In this document: positions 1-9,931 of the stretch, piece by piece
Layout of the letters: each line of letters starts with the position of its first letter
Numbering within the stretch: the stretch's first letter is position 1
Source: Telmatospirillum siberiense
GTDB lineage: Bacteria; Pseudomonadota; Alphaproteobacteria; Rhodospirillales; Magnetospirillaceae
Assembly (NCBI RefSeq): GCF_002845745.1
Contig: NZ_PIUM01000007.1
Location: 63,309-127,308 of the forward strand
Direction of reading: 5' to 3'
Length of the DNA stretch: 64,000 bases
Translations under genes and position numbers: made by a program
Notes under the pieces: model-generated
Seen by the model: the letters and a program-made list of their open reading frames with translations, nothing else
Databases searched by the model: none
Told to the model about the DNA's origin: nothing

Positions 1-1
1 G

Positions 2-451
2 GAAACCGAGAACGACGCCCTGCGGATCAGGCGGCACGGCGTTCCGGCGGTGCAGATCACCACCGGCATGGCCTGCCATCTCGATGCCGCGATGGTGCAT
101 GACGCGCTGCATGATCTGTCCCTCGAGGGGATCGATTTGCTGTTCATCGAGAACGTCGGGAACCTGGTCTGCCCGGCGGGCTTCGCGCTCGGCCAGCATG
201 CCGACGTGGTGCTGCTTTCGGTCACCGAGGGCGACGACAAGCCGTCCAAATATCCGGTGATCTTCCGCCAGGCCAGTCGCGTGCTGATCACCAAGGCCGA
301 TCTGTTGGCCCATCTGGACGATTTCGATCCCCACCGTGCCGAAGACGCCGTTCATCGATTGTCCGCCGATTTGCCGATCGACGTGCTTTCGGCGAAAACG
401 GGGGCCGGAATGGCCGGTTGGCTCGACTGGCTGCGTGCACTTCGGCGATAG
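2..451 (+). CDS. hypB: Hydrogenase nickel-incorporation GTPase HypB, C-terminal part
   Basis: Only the last 149 codons are in the window; the gene begins upstream. HypB is the GTPase that, with HypA, delivers nickel to the active site of [NiFe] hydrogenase precursors in the cytoplasm. Visible are the segment ENVGNLVCPAGF with the conserved Cys-Pro metal-binding pair, TKADL in the place of the guanine-specificity NKxD motif, and SAKTG near the end. The P-loop and any histidine-rich N-terminus lie outside the window. Its position upstream of pyruvate formate-lyase fits a cell that makes formate and H2 or recycles hydrogen, but the hydrogenase itself is not seen. A GTG at position 50 is internal, not a start. 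The identification is firm; the family is well conserved in this region. Confidence 0.93.
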   Translation, partial: ETENDALRIRRHGVPAVQITTGMACHLDAAMVHDALHDLSLEGIDLLFIENVGNLVCPAGFALGQHADVVLLSVTEGDDKPSKYPVIFRQASRVLITKADLLAHLDDFDPHRAEDAVHRLSADLPIDVLSAKTGAGMAGWLDWLRALRR

Positions 452-524
452 AAGATTGAGCCTGGCCCTTTGCTGTGCCATGAGTGGCGTCGGCGTCCCC
501 GCCGGTGATCGCCTGGGCATGGCG

Positions 525-556
525 AAAGACCGGCAGGGGCGCCGGTCTTTCCCGTT
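525..556 (+). terminator. Hairpin terminator after hypB
   Basis: Arms AAAGACCGGC (525-534) and GCCGGTCTTT (541-550) form a perfect 10-bp stem with a 6-base loop, followed by a weak T-containing tail (CCCGTTT). It lies in the 165-base gap between hypB and the sensor kinase gene and most likely ends the hyp transcript. The tail is short of Ts, so termination may be partial. Confidence 0.6.
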
Positions 557-616
557 TCATGATAGGCCAGGCATGCTATCGCCCTTTTCGTCTCTTGCTG
601 CGCTTCGGCTGTTTCG

Positions 617-2311
617 ATGCTGATCAGCCAATTCAATCTGACTGTGGCGCTTCTGCAGCAGACCTGTGTTTATCTGGTCATCGCCTTCCTGATGAGCCGG
701 ACGCCGCTGTTCATCCCCTTGATGCACGTCACCATCCGCTTCCCCAACAAGGTGGCCTGTTATCTGGTTTTCTCGCTGTTCTGCGTCCTCGGCACCTATT
801 TCGGTCTCAGGGTCGACGATTCCATTGCCAATACGCGGGCCATCGGCGCCGGCTTGAGCGGCATCCTGGGCGGGCCGTGGGTGGGAATCGTCGTCGGGCT
901 GACCGGTGGGCTGCATCGCTATAGCATGGGGGGCATGAGCGCTCTCGCCTGTGCCATTTCGACCGTCTTTTCCGGACTGGTCGGCGGCATGATGCATCGC
1001 TACATGGTCCGCCGCGGCCAGAACGAGCTGCTGTTCGATCCCTTTCGCGTCGCCATCGTCAGCCTGTGTTCGGAAATCGTCCATATGCTGGTCATCCTGG
1101 CGCTGGCCCGGCCTTCCGACGCGGCGGCCAAGCTGGTCGCCGATATCGCCGTGCCGATGCTGATCGCCAATACGCTGGGGGCTGCGCTGTTCATGCGCAT
1201 CCTCTTGGACCGGCGGGTGATGTTCGAACGCCAGTCCGGGCTCTTCTCGGCGATGGCCTTGAAGATCGCCGCCCGCTCGGTCGGCGTGCTGCGCACCGGC
1301 TTCAACCAGGAAAACTCCATGCAGGTGGCCCGCATCATCCATGAGGAAACGGGGGTCGGTGCGGTGGCCATCACCGATCGGGAGAAGCTTCTGGCCTTCA
1401 TCGGCATCGGCGACGACCATCATCTGACGGGCATGCCGATTACACTGCCCCAGACATTGCAAGCCATCGCCAACAACGAAATCCTTTACGCCGACGGCAA
1501 CGAGCAGATTTTTCAATGCACCATCCGCCCCGATTGCCGGCTCGGCGCCACGCTGGTGGTGCCGCTGCACGACGAGCGGGAAAAGGTGATCGGGACCGTC
1601 AATCTCTATGAGCCCAGAACCAAGCTTTTCTCGACCATCAACCGTTCCCTCGGCGAAGGCATCGCACGGCTTTTGTCGACCCAGATCCTGGCGGGGCGCT
1701 ACGAGCAGCAGAAGCAATTGCTGACCCAGTCGGAGATCAAGCTTCTCCAGGCCCAGGTCAATCCCCATTTCCTGTTCAACGCCTTGAACACGCTCTCGGC
1801 GGTCATTCGCCTCGATCCCGAGAAGGCCCGCCACCTCGTGCAGAATCTATCGACGTTTTTCCGCAAGAACCTGAAGCGCTCCAGCGTGGAGGCCAGCCTT
1901 TCCGATGAAATCGAGCATGTGAACGCCTATTTGCAGATCGAACTGGCGCGGTTCTCGCCGCATCTGTCCGTCGATATCGACATGCCCGAGGAACTGCGCG
2001 AGGCGCGGATCCCCGCCTTCACCTTGCAGCCGATCGTCGAGAATGCGATCAAGCACGGCACATCCCAACTGATGTGCGACGGATTGATCAGGATCGAGGC
2101 CGTGCGCGATCATAGTGACCTGGTGGTCAGTGTGGAGGACAATGCCGGTTTGTTCGAAAAGTCTTCCGACGGAGACGGTATGGGGATGAGTTTGGTCGAT
2201 CGGCGCATCAAGAACCGTTACGGCGACGCCTACGGGGTCGAGGTCGAGTGCGTGCCCGACCGCTATACGCGCGTCAATCTGCGCATTCCCCTGGAGGAGG
2301 CGCATCCATGA
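617..2311 (+). CDS. LytS/BtsS-type membrane sensor histidine kinase
   Basis: A 564-residue sensor kinase. Residues about 1-200 are hydrophobic and match the 5TM receptor region of the LytS/BtsS/YpdA family (the Asn-Lys-Val-Ala and Gly-rich [14 protein letters not shown] segments), residues about 215-345 resemble a GAF domain, and the C-terminus is a His_kinase plus HATPase pair. The phospho-acceptor is His384 in [12 protein letters not shown], and the N-box is [11 protein letters not shown] around Asn476. The stop overlaps the start of the response regulator gene in ATGA, so the two are co-translated. In E. coli the relatives BtsS and YpdA respond to pyruvate; the ligand here is inferred only. 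The ATG at 617 has little Shine-Dalgarno sequence, but no better start precedes the first membrane helix. Confidence 0.9.
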   Translation: MLISQFNLTVALLQQTCVYLVIAFLMSRTPLFIPLMHVTIRFPNKVACYLVFSLFCVLGTYFGLRVDDSIANTRAIGAGLSGILGGPWVGIVVGLTGGLHRYSMGGMSALACAISTVFSGLVGGMMHRYMVRRGQNELLFDPFRVAIVSLCSEIVHMLVILALARPSDAAAKLVADIAVPMLIANTLGAALFMRILLDRRVMFERQSGLFSAMALKIAARSVGVLRTGFNQENSMQVARIIHEETGVGAVAITDREKLLAFIGIGDDHHLTGMPITLPQTLQAIANNEILYADGNEQIFQCTIRPDCRLGATLVVPLHDEREKVIGTVNLYEPRTKLFSTINRSLGEGIARLLSTQILAGRYEQQKQLLTQSEIKLLQAQVNPHFLFNALNTLSAVIRLDPEKARHLVQNLSTFFRKNLKRSSVEASLSDEIEHVNAYLQIELARFSPHLSVDIDMPEELREARIPAFTLQPIVENAIKHGTSQLMCDGLIRIEAVRDHSDLVVSVEDNAGLFEKSSDGDGMGMSLVDRRIKNRYGDAYGVEVECVPDRYTRVNLRIPLEEAHP

Positions 2312-3027
2312 TGAACATCCTGATCGTCGATGACGAAACGCTGGCTCGCCAGGAACTGCGCATTCTGCTGGAGGAGGCCGAGGATATCCGTATCGTCGGC
2401 GAATGCGCCAACGCGGTGGAGGCGGTGGCGGCGATCAACCGGCTGCAGCCCGACGTGGTGTTTCTCGATATTCAGATGCCCCGGGTGAGCGGTCTCGAAT
2501 TGCTTTCCATGCTTCCGCCCGAGCGGATGCCGCACATCGTCTTCCTGACGGCTCACGATGAATATGCCCTCCAGGCCTTCGAGGAACACGCCTTCGATTA
2601 TCTTTTGAAGCCGATCGATCCGGCCAGACTGGAAAAGACGCTGCATCGGCTGCGCCGGGACCGTTCGCCGCAGAACATGGCGGTGCTGCAGGATTCCAAC
2701 CAGTTGAAGCAGATCCCCTGCTCCGGTCTCAACCGGGTTTATCTGATGAAATTCGAGGAGATCGAATATGTCTCTTCGAAACAAAGCGGCGTCTACGTCG
2801 TCGGGGCCAACGGCCAGGAACGCTTCACCGAGCTTACCTTGCGGACCCTTGAGGAGAAGACGCCGCTGATCCGCTGCCATCGGCAGTATCTGATCAATCC
2901 CGACCGCATCAAGGAAATCCATTTCACCGATAACGGTCTGGCCGAGATTACCACCGCTGCCGGCCTGTCGGTGCCGGTCAGCCGCCGTTTCCTGAGTTCC
3001 CTCAAGGATCGCCTGGGGATCGTCTGA
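2308..3027 (+). CDS. LytTR-family response regulator (BtsR-like)
   Basis: A 239-residue two-domain regulator that should bind DNA when phosphorylated by the kinase just upstream. Residues 1-120 are a receiver domain with the acidic pair DDE near the start, the phosphorylation site Asp54 in FLDIQMP, and Lys near residue 105 in LLKPID. Residues about 140-238 form a LytTR DNA-binding domain ([23 protein letters not shown]). I chose the first of two adjacent ATG codons at 2308, 7 bases after CTGGAGGAGG. The kinase stop overlaps this start. No target promoter can be named, but the pyruvate formate-lyase gene lies 2.2 kb downstream. Confidence 0.92.
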   Translation: MMNILIVDDETLARQELRILLEEAEDIRIVGECANAVEAVAAINRLQPDVVFLDIQMPRVSGLELLSMLPPERMPHIVFLTAHDEYALQAFEEHAFDYLLKPIDPARLEKTLHRLRRDRSPQNMAVLQDSNQLKQIPCSGLNRVYLMKFEEIEYVSSKQSGVYVVGANGQERFTELTLRTLEEKTPLIRCHRQYLINPDRIKEIHFTDNGLAEITTAAGLSVPVSRRFLSSLKDRLGIV

Positions 3028-3265
3028 TTTCCAGGCGGAACGTCCGTCGGGAAAACCCGTGCTTGACGAAATAGGGTGTTTGGTCCACACCTTTCACGCG
3101 GGGTAAATTCATGCATTCTTATAGATGAATTTGCGACATTTTAAATAAAAATAGATGTTTAGGGTGCGGGGAGATTGTTCGCGGGCGCGTCATCCGTTTG
3201 ATGAACGCGACCATAGGTTTCGCCTTTTTCAACGGGACTGTCCGTTCTGCGGCCGGGAGAATCTC

Positions 3266-4951
3266 ATGTCTTTTTTTGAAAATCTGAAGATCGCGACGAA
3301 GGTTACGGTTCTTCTCTGCGCCCTTGGCCTGTTCGCCATGGCGGCGACGGTGTTTTCCGCCAGTCGGATGGAGGCCATCGACGCCACTTATGCCCGTCTG
3401 CTGAGCAAGGACGCGAAGGGCGCCGTGACGGTTGCCCGCTTGAATGCCCGGCAGATCGAAACCGGCCGTCTGGTCTATCGCCTGATCGCCGAGGATGATC
3501 AGGCGAAGATGCGGGAGGTCGAGAGGGATATCGAGGCCACGGCCAAGCGGTTTCGCGATCTGATCGCAGAAACCAAGGCCGATCTGCCCGCCAAGGCGGC
3601 GGAGATCGAGAAGGTCGTGACCAGCTACGAGGCCTTGCTCAAGACCGTCCAGGATATCCGGGAACCGGCGTTCGCCAACAATAACACCGCGGCTCTGGCC
3701 ATGATGCGGGAGCGCTTCGATCCGCGGATGGAGGTATTGCGCAAGGATCTCTCCGTGCTGACCGATGTCTCGATCGCCAGTCTTGAGAAAGGGGCGTCGG
3801 ATGCCTCGGCCGAGACGGCGGCGATGATCCGCATGAGCTATATCGCCGAGGCCTTCGGCCTGGTGCTGGTTCTGTCCCTCGCGGTCTGGCTGACCAGCAA
3901 ATATCTCGCCCGTCCCATCGTGGCGATGGGCGGGGTGATGAAGCGTCTGGCCGAAAAGGATTATTCGGTCGAGGTGATCGGCACCGAGCGCAAGGACGAG
4001 GTCGGGGGCATGGCGAAAGCTCTCCATGTGTTCAAGGAAGGCATGATCCGTGCCGAGGCGGTGGAAGCCGAACAGCGGCGCGATCGGGCCGACCGCGAGC
4101 GCCGGGCCGAGCAGATCGAATCCATGACGCGCGCCTTCGATGAAAAAGTGATGGCCATTCTCGGTACGGTGGCCAAGTCCGGAACGGAGATGCGGGAAAT
4201 CGCCTCCTCGATGTCGGCGACGGCGGAGCAGACGACGCGTCAGGCCGCCATCGTCGCCTCGGCGGCCGAGGAAGCGTCCTCCAACGTGCAGACGGTGGCG
4301 GCGGCGTCCGAGGAGTTGGCCTCGTCGATCCAGGAGATCTCGCGCCAAGTCAATCATTCGGCGCAGGTGGCCTCGACGGCCGCGGACCAGAGCGCCAAGA
4401 CCGACGAACTGGTCCGGGGACTGGCGCAAAGCGCCCAGCGCATCGGCGAGGTGGTCAGCCTGATCAACGACATCGCCTCGCAGACCAATCTTCTGGCCTT
4501 GAACGCGACCATCGAGGCGGCGCGGGCCGGCGAGGCGGGGAAGGGGTTCGCGGTGGTGGCGGGCGAGGTGAAGACCCTGGCCAACCAGACGGGCAAGGCG
4601 ACCGACGAGATCGCCCAGCAGATCGCCACGGTGCAGGCCGCCACCGGTCAGGCCGTCGACGCCATTCACGGCATCGGCCAGACCATTTCGGAAATCAATC
4701 AGATTTCCACGGCGATCGCCTCGGCGGTCGAAGAGCAGGGCGCGGCGACCCGGGAAATCGCCCGCAATGTGCAGCAGGCGGCGGAGGGCACGCAGCAGGT
4801 GACGCAGAACATCGGCGGTGTCTCGGACGCGGCGACCGAGACCGGCCATTCGGCGCACGGCGTTCTGAACGCGGCGACCGGATTGACCCGGGAATCCGAT
4901 CAGTTGCGCGATGTCGTGCACGGTTTTCTCAAGGACGTGCGGGCGGTGTGA
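3266..4951 (+). CDS. Methyl-accepting chemotaxis protein
   Basis: A 561-residue transducer that controls CheA activity from the inner membrane. Helix 1 lies at about residues 11-32, followed by a short four-helix-bundle periplasmic domain, a second helix at about 193-213, a HAMP domain (about 214-268) and a long coiled-coil signalling domain. The tip contains the near-invariant stretch around [24 protein letters not shown], whose middle is shared by all such receptors. I use the ATG at 3266, preceded by GGGAGA and followed at once by a basic residue and a hydrophobic helix; longer in-frame extensions lack a membrane-protein character. The sensing domain does not reveal its ligand. No pentapeptide CheR tether is present at the C-terminus. 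Confidence 0.9.
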   Translation: MSFFENLKIATKVTVLLCALGLFAMAATVFSASRMEAIDATYARLLSKDAKGAVTVARLNARQIETGRLVYRLIAEDDQAKMREVERDIEATAKRFRDLIAETKADLPAKAAEIEKVVTSYEALLKTVQDIREPAFANNNTAALAMMRERFDPRMEVLRKDLSVLTDVSIASLEKGASDASAETAAMIRMSYIAEAFGLVLVLSLAVWLTSKYLARPIVAMGGVMKRLAEKDYSVEVIGTERKDEVGGMAKALHVFKEGMIRAEAVEAEQRRDRADRERRAEQIESMTRAFDEKVMAILGTVAKSGTEMREIASSMSATAEQTTRQAAIVASAAEEASSNVQTVAAASEELASSIQEISRQVNHSAQVASTAADQSAKTDELVRGLAQSAQRIGEVVSLINDIASQTNLLALNATIEAARAGEAGKGFAVVAGEVKTLANQTGKATDEIAQQIATVQAATGQAVDAIHGIGQTISEINQISTAIASAVEEQGAATREIARNVQQAAEGTQQVTQNIGGVSDAATETGHSAHGVLNAATGLTRESDQLRDVVHGFLKDVRAV

Positions 4952-5281
4952 CGGGCGGGGGCGTGGGCGGCTTCCTCAAGCTTCGATCGCGGTTTCATAA
5001 GGGCCGATCGCCGCTCACCCGCGCATCGTCACCGCTCGCCCCTCGCATTTCGCCGTTCACTCCCCCATTCGGCCACTCCCCGGAAAGCCCCCCAGCCTAG
5101 TCCGTACCCGGAGTAAGGTGATTTCACGCTTTTGGACGAAAGTGGTGATGGGACACGCAAGCGCAGGTTTTGCTGTCGCGGTGCCGGCTTCCGAATAAGA
5201 CCTTGCCCGGCCAGACAGGCTTGAACCCCGTTGTCCATGTCATTGCAGCCCCCCCTCGAAGGCGAGATGAATTAGGAGTTC
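4952..5281. other. Non-coding gap upstream of pflB
   Basis: This 330-base gap between the chemoreceptor gene and pflB should hold the pfl promoter. A clear ribosome-binding site, AGGAGT, lies at 5274-5279, just before the ATG at 5282. I searched for an FNR box of the TTGAT-N4-ATCAA type and for a NarL-type heptamer pair and saw neither. No convincing sigma-70 or sigma-54 promoter or hairpin stands out. Confidence 0.5.
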
Positions 5282-7540
5282 ATGATGACTGCCGTTTCCC
5301 AGACCTCTCTTTCGGTCAATCCCTGGCGGGACTTCGCCGGCGACGCGTGGAAGACCCGTGTCGATGTCCGCGACTTCATTCAGAAGAACTATACGCCTTA
5401 TCTGGGCGACGGTTCCTTCCTGGCGGGGGCCACCGAACGGACCTTGAAGCTGTGGCAGACGCTGGGCGAATTCCTGAAACAGGAACGGGCCAAGGGCGTC
5501 CTCGACGTTTCCCTGGTGCCGACCTCGATCACCGCGCATGACGCCGGCTATATCGATCGCGCCAACGAGATCATCGTCGGCCTGCAGACCGATGCCCCCC
5601 TGAAGCGCGCCATTTTCCCGAACGGCGGACTGCGCATGGTCAAGGGCGGCCTCGAGGCTTATGGCTTCAAGCTCGACGCCGAAATCGAAGAGATCTGGCA
5701 TAAGTATCGCAAGGATCACAATTCCGGCGTCTTCGACATGTATACCCCGGACATCCTGGCGGCCCGCAAATCGGCGGTGATCACCGGCCTGCCCGACGCT
5801 TACGGCCGTGGCCGCATTATCGGCGACTATCGCCGCGTCGCCCTTTACGGCACCAACTTCCTGCGCGAGGAAAAGCAGCGCGAGTTCCATGAGCTGGACG
5901 AGGCGGTCTTCTCCGAAGACGTGCTGCGTCTGCGCGAAGAGCTGTCCGAACAGTTCCGCGCGCTCGACGAGCTGCGCGAGATGGGCGCCAAATACGGTTT
6001 CGACCTGTCCCGCCCGGCCGACAACGCCCGCGAGGCGATCCAATGGACCTATCTCGGCTATCTGGCCGCCGTCAAGGAACAGAACGGCGCCGCCATGTCG
6101 ATCGGCCGCATCTCCACCTTCCTCGACATCTATATCGAGCGCGATCTGGCAGCCGGCGTCCTGACCGAGGAACAGGCCCAGGAGATGATCGACGATCTGG
6201 TGATCAAGCTCCGCATCGTCCGTTTCCTGCGCACTCCCGAATATGACACCCTGTTCTCGGGCGATCCCACTTGGGTGACCGAATCCATCGGCGGCATCGG
6301 CGAGGACGGCCGTCCGCTGGTCTCCAAGAACAGCTTCCGTATCCTTCACACCCTCTACAATGTCGGGCCGGCCCCCGAGCCGAACCTCACCGTGTTGTGG
6401 AGCACCAGGCTGCCGGAGGCGTTCAAGGCCTTCTGCGCCAAGGTCTCGATCGACACCAGCGCGATCCAGTACGAAAACGACGACGTCATGCGTCCGCAGT
6501 GGGGCGACGATTACGGCATCGCCTGCTGCGTCTCCGCCATGCGCATCGGCAAGCAGATGCAGTTCTTCGGAGCGCGCGCCAATCTGGCCAAGGCTCTGCT
6601 TTACGCAATCAATGGCGGCGTCGACGAGAAGTCGGGCGCCAAGGTGGCCAAGGGCTTCGAGCCGATCACGGCGGACGTGCTGGACTATGACGAGGTCGTC
6701 GCCAAGTACGACAAGATGATGGATTGGTTGGCCGCGACCTATGTCAAGGCGCTCAACTGCATCCATTATTCGCACGACAAATACGCCTATGAGCGGATCG
6801 AGATGGCCCTGCACGACCGCGACATCCTGCGCACCATGGCTTGCGGCATCGCCGGCCTGTCGGTGGCGGCAGATTCGCTGTCGGCCATCAAGCATGCCAA
6901 GGTGCATGTGATCCGCGACGACAAGGGCCTGGCCGTCGATTACAAGATCGAGGGCGACTATCCGGCCTACGGCAACAACGACGACCGTGCCGACTCCATC
7001 GCCGTGTGGCTGACCGAGACCTTCATGGAGAAGATCAAGGCGCAGCCCAGCTTCTATCGCAACGCCCTGCCGACCCAGTCGGTGCTGACCATCACCTCGA
7101 ACGTCGTCTATGGCAAGAAGACCGGCAACACGCCGGACGGCCGCCGCGGCGGCACGCCGTTTGCCCCGGGTGCCAACCCGATGAACGGGCGCGACGTGAA
7201 GGGTTTCGTGGCCGCGGGCGCTTCCGTCGCCAAGCTGCCCTATTGCTCGGCCGTCGACGGCATCAGCTGGACCGCTTCGGCCACGCCGGGCGCTCTCGGC
7301 CATCTGCCGGAAGAACGCCAGAAGAACCTGGCCAATTGCCTGGACGCTTTCTCGGCCGCCGGTGGGCATCACGTCAACGTCAACGTGTTCAACCGCGATA
7401 CCCTTGTGGATGCCATGGATCATCCCGAGCTTTATCCGCAGTTGACCGTGCGCGTTTCCGGCTATGCTGTTAACTTCGTCAAGCTGACTCGCGAACAGCA
7501 GCTCGACGTGATCAGCCGCACCTTCCACGAGAAGGTGTGA
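5282..7540 (+). CDS. pflB: Formate acetyltransferase (pyruvate formate-lyase)
   Basis: A 752-residue glycyl-radical enzyme that cleaves pyruvate with CoA to acetyl-CoA and formate in the anoxic cytoplasm. The two active-site cysteines are adjacent, Cys415-Cys416 in IACCVSAM, and the radical glycine is Gly727 in RVSGYAVNF; both correspond closely to the E. coli enzyme (Cys418/419, Gly734) and the length matches. The start ATG-ATG at 5282 follows AGGAGT. The activase gene pflA lies 230 bases downstream, then ackA and pta, giving the full route from pyruvate to acetate. Some relatives are ketobutyrate lyases, but the context and full-length similarity favour pyruvate formate-lyase. The gene appears intact. 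Confidence 0.97.
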   Translation: MMTAVSQTSLSVNPWRDFAGDAWKTRVDVRDFIQKNYTPYLGDGSFLAGATERTLKLWQTLGEFLKQERAKGVLDVSLVPTSITAHDAGYIDRANEIIVGLQTDAPLKRAIFPNGGLRMVKGGLEAYGFKLDAEIEEIWHKYRKDHNSGVFDMYTPDILAARKSAVITGLPDAYGRGRIIGDYRRVALYGTNFLREEKQREFHELDEAVFSEDVLRLREELSEQFRALDELREMGAKYGFDLSRPADNAREAIQWTYLGYLAAVKEQNGAAMSIGRISTFLDIYIERDLAAGVLTEEQAQEMIDDLVIKLRIVRFLRTPEYDTLFSGDPTWVTESIGGIGEDGRPLVSKNSFRILHTLYNVGPAPEPNLTVLWSTRLPEAFKAFCAKVSIDTSAIQYENDDVMRPQWGDDYGIACCVSAMRIGKQMQFFGARANLAKALLYAINGGVDEKSGAKVAKGFEPITADVLDYDEVVAKYDKMMDWLAATYVKALNCIHYSHDKYAYERIEMALHDRDILRTMACGIAGLSVAADSLSAIKHAKVHVIRDDKGLAVDYKIEGDYPAYGNNDDRADSIAVWLTETFMEKIKAQPSFYRNALPTQSVLTITSNVVYGKKTGNTPDGRRGGTPFAPGANPMNGRDVKGFVAAGASVAKLPYCSAVDGISWTASATPGALGHLPEERQKNLANCLDAFSAAGGHHVNVNVFNRDTLVDAMDHPELYPQLTVRVSGYAVNFVKLTREQQLDVISRTFHEKV

Positions 7541-7558
7541 ACGCCTTCTGAAAGATTA

Positions 7559-7599
7559 AGACCAAGTCTCGATGAGGATGACGCATCGAGACTTGGTCT
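7559..7599 (+). terminator. Long perfect stem-loop after pflB
   Basis: AGACCAAGTCTCGATG (7559-7574) and its exact complement (7584-7599) form a 16-bp perfect stem with a 9-base loop, starting 18 bases after the pflB stop. There is no T-run after it, so it is more likely a 3'-end stabiliser or a processing or partial-termination site that keeps pflB transcript levels above those of pflA than a classical terminator. The function is inferred. Confidence 0.6.
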
Positions 7600-7700
7600 G
7601 GCCCATTGAGGGCCCGCGCCCCGCCGGCCTTGCCGGCAATTATCGCGAATGTGCGCGAAGCGCACAGGGCGTTGGCGCGAAGCCCAGGGATACGGAGTAT

Positions 7701-7745
7701 CCCGCCCGGCGATTGAGGGCTCGGTGATCGGTTTCGATCACCGAG
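7701..7745 (+). repeat. Conserved intergenic element with hairpin, copy 1 (pflB-pflA)
   Basis: The 20-mer CCCGCCCGGCGATTGAGGGC (7701-7720) is followed by a hairpin with 11-bp arms CTCGGTGATCG and CGATCACCGAG (7720-7730 and 7735-7745). The same 20-mer and a related hairpin ending in GATCACCGAG occur again after pta at 12036. The gap also holds smaller hairpins (TGTGCGC-GAA-GCGCACA; GGATAC-GGA-GTATCC) and a partial echo, ATTGAGGGC, near 7605. Its role is unknown. Confidence 0.7.
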
Positions 7746-7770
7746 AATTGGTATAAAAGGACACGAAGCC

Positions 7771-8544
7771 ATGGTCGCGGTCTCGTCGACGGCCTCCCCA
7801 GATCTGGTTCAAGCGCCGGTGGGCTATCTCCACTCGGTGGAATCGGGGGCGGCGGTCGACGGACCGGGCATGCGCTTCGTGTTCTTCGTTTCGGGCTGTC
7901 AGTTCCGCTGTCAATATTGCCATAACCCCGACACCTGGAAGCTGCACAACGGCCGCCAGGTGACGCTCGACGAGGCCTTGGCGGAAGTTCGCCCCTACGC
8001 CGGCTTCCTGAAAATCGCCGGCGGCGTCACCATCTCGGGCGGCGAGCCCCTGATGCAGGCGCCCTTCGTCGGAACCTTGTTTTCCAAGATAAAATCGGAA
8101 TTGGGCTTGCACACGGCGCTCGACACCCAGGGCTTCCTGGCGGGCAACGTGGCCGACGACTGGTTCGACCCTGTCGATCTGGTCCTTCTCGACATCAAAC
8201 AGATCGATCCCGAAAAGCATCTCGCCCTGACCGGTCATCCGGTGCAGCCGACCCTGGATTTCGCCCAGCGCCTGGTTCGGCTTGGCAAAAAGATGTGGAT
8301 TCGTTATGTTCTGGTCCCTGATATCACCGATAAAAGTGTGGATATTCTCAAGTTAGCCGATTTCGTGGTATCACTCGGTCCGGCGGTGGAGCGGGTCGAG
8401 GTTTTGCCTTTCCACCAGATGGGTGCGCACAAGTGGGAGAGCCTGGGGTTGACCTATCCCTTGGCGGGAACCCCAACGCCGACGCAAGACCAAGTCCAGC
8501 AGGCCAGAAGCCTGTTCGCGTCGCGCGGGCTTTTTGTGACCTGA
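7771..8544 (+). CDS. pflA: Pyruvate formate-lyase-activating enzyme
   Basis: A 257-residue radical-SAM enzyme that abstracts a hydrogen from the glycyl radical site of PflB, using a 4Fe-4S cluster and S-adenosylmethionine. The cluster ligands are Cys43, Cys47 and Cys50 in CQFRCQYC, followed by HNPDTW as in known activases. A glycine-rich SAM-binding segment, ITISGGEP, follows near residue 88. The length is close to the E. coli enzyme plus a short N-terminal extension. The ATG at 7771 is preceded by AAAAGGACA. The gene lies between pflB and ackA on the same strand and is probably cotranscribed with pflB, with the strong intergenic structures lowering its share. Confidence 0.96.
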   Translation: MVAVSSTASPDLVQAPVGYLHSVESGAAVDGPGMRFVFFVSGCQFRCQYCHNPDTWKLHNGRQVTLDEALAEVRPYAGFLKIAGGVTISGGEPLMQAPFVGTLFSKIKSELGLHTALDTQGFLAGNVADDWFDPVDLVLLDIKQIDPEKHLALTGHPVQPTLDFAQRLVRLGKKMWIRYVLVPDITDKSVDILKLADFVVSLGPAVERVEVLPFHQMGAHKWESLGLTYPLAGTPTPTQDQVQQARSLFASRGLFVT

Positions 8545-8602
8545 TCTGATTAGGCGTTCGTACTCTCCCCCTTATGATGCATTTATTTTTTTGGGATAAG
8601 TC

Positions 8603-9811
8603 ATGACGAAGAATGGATCCTTGATCCTCGTGATCAATTGCGGCAGCTCCTCCTTGAAGTTTGCCCTGTTTCCCGCTGGTGAGCAGACGCCCCTGATGTC
8701 CGGCCTGGCCGAGTGTCTGGGCGAGGCGGATGCCCGTATCACCGCGAAGATCAACGATGCCAAGACGACCGAGCAGTTGAACGGTCAGGGGCATGCGGCC
8801 GCGCTCGACGTTCTGCTGCGCATTCTCGCCGAACATGATTGGCTGACCTCGGTCAAGGCCGTCGGCCATCGCATGGTGCACGGCGGCGAGGCCTTCAAGG
8901 CCTCGGTGGTGGTCAACCAGGCCATCCTGGCCGAGATCGAGGCGCACAACAATCTGGCGCCGCTGCATAATCCGGCCAATCTGCTGGGCATCCGCACGGC
9001 GTTGGCGAAAATGCCGGAGATCCCCCAGGTCGTGGTCTTCGATACCGCTTTCCACCAGACCATGCCGCCGGCCGCCTATCTCTACGCGTTGCCGATGGCG
9101 CTCTATCGCGAGCATGGCGTCCGCCGCTACGGCTTCCACGGCACTAGCCACCGCTTCGTCGCGGAAGAGGCCGTTCGCCTGCTCAAGCTCGATCCCGAAG
9201 ACCATGGCCTGGTCATCGCGCATCTGGGCAACGGCGGTTCGGCCACGGCCGTGCTGAACGGCAAGAGCGTCGATACCACCATGGGCATGACCCCGCTGGA
9301 AGGTCTGGTCATGGGCACCCGCTCCGGCGACGTCGATCCCGGCGCCTTGATCCATCTGGCCCGCAATGCCGGCTGGGACATCAACGAGATGGACAATGTG
9401 CTGAACAAGAAAAGCGGTCTTCTCGGCATTTCCGAGCTGTCCAACGACATGCGCGCCATCGAGGGCGCCGCGGCCGAGGGCCATGACGGGGCGAAGAAAG
9501 CCCTCGACGTCTTCGTCCATCGTCTGGCCCGCCACATCGGCGGCCTCGCCACCTCGCTGCCGCGTCTCGACGCCGTCGTCTTCACCGGCGGTATCGGCGA
9601 AAATTCTTCGACGGTGCGCAAGCTGACCATCGATCGCCTGCATGTGTTCGGCATCGCGCTCGATGATGCCGCCAACGAAGCGACCATTCGCGGCAAATCC
9701 GGCGTGATCAGCAAGGGCAAGGGCCCCCTCGCCGTGGTGATCCCCACCAACGAGGAATGGATGATCGCCCGCGATGCCGCCGAGCTGGCCGGCCTGGTGG
9801 CCGCCCACTGA
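8603..9811 (+). CDS. ackA: Acetate kinase
   Basis: A 402-residue member of the acetokinase family, which makes ATP and acetate from acetyl phosphate and ADP. The N-terminal phosphate-binding segment ILVINCGSSSLKFALF and the later signatures HGTSH, HLGNGGS and FTGGIGEN are present. The start at 8603 is preceded by GGGATAAG. It lies 58 bases after pflA and before pta, completing a substrate-level phosphorylation module. The order ackA-pta is common in bacteria. A strong terminator-like hairpin follows the stop, so pta may have its own promoter or rely on readthrough. The gene looks intact and full length. Confidence 0.96.
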   Translation: MTKNGSLILVINCGSSSLKFALFPAGEQTPLMSGLAECLGEADARITAKINDAKTTEQLNGQGHAAALDVLLRILAEHDWLTSVKAVGHRMVHGGEAFKASVVVNQAILAEIEAHNNLAPLHNPANLLGIRTALAKMPEIPQVVVFDTAFHQTMPPAAYLYALPMALYREHGVRRYGFHGTSHRFVAEEAVRLLKLDPEDHGLVIAHLGNGGSATAVLNGKSVDTTMGMTPLEGLVMGTRSGDVDPGALIHLARNAGWDINEMDNVLNKKSGLLGISELSNDMRAIEGAAAEGHDGAKKALDVFVHRLARHIGGLATSLPRLDAVVFTGGIGENSSTVRKLTIDRLHVFGIALDDAANEATIRGKSGVISKGKGPLAVVIPTNEEWMIARDAAELAGLVAAH

Positions 9812-9819
9812 CGATCTTC

Positions 9820-9855
9820 AAAGGGCGATGGCGGTGGCCATCGCCCTTTACTTTT
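9820..9855 (+). terminator. Rho-independent terminator after ackA
   Basis: Arms AAAGGGCGATGGC (9820-9832) and GCCATCGCCCTTT (9837-9849) make a perfect 13-bp stem with a GGTG loop, followed by ACTTTT. It begins 9 bases after the ackA stop. This is the strongest terminator of the fermentation cluster and separates ackA from pta. Confidence 0.8.
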
Positions 9856-9931
9856 CCGCCGGATCGGCGGAATCCGTCTTCGATCCGAAATGTTGACTGT
9901 TTGAAAACGCCCGGATGAGAGAGCCGGGGGA

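Noticed and set aside
3119-4921. Long open frame on the minus strand opposite the chemoreceptor
   Set aside because: It mirrors a gene with clear family motifs, is rich in Arg, Gly and His from high-GC antisense codons, and has no ribosome-binding site.
4952-5281. FNR or NarL sites upstream of pflB
   Set aside because: Expected from E. coli, but no TTGAT-N4-ATCAA or heptamer pair was found on reading both strands.
5240-7528. A 762-codon minus-strand frame opposite pflB
   Set aside because: It is the antisense reading of a well conserved enzyme gene; long antisense frames are expected at this GC content.
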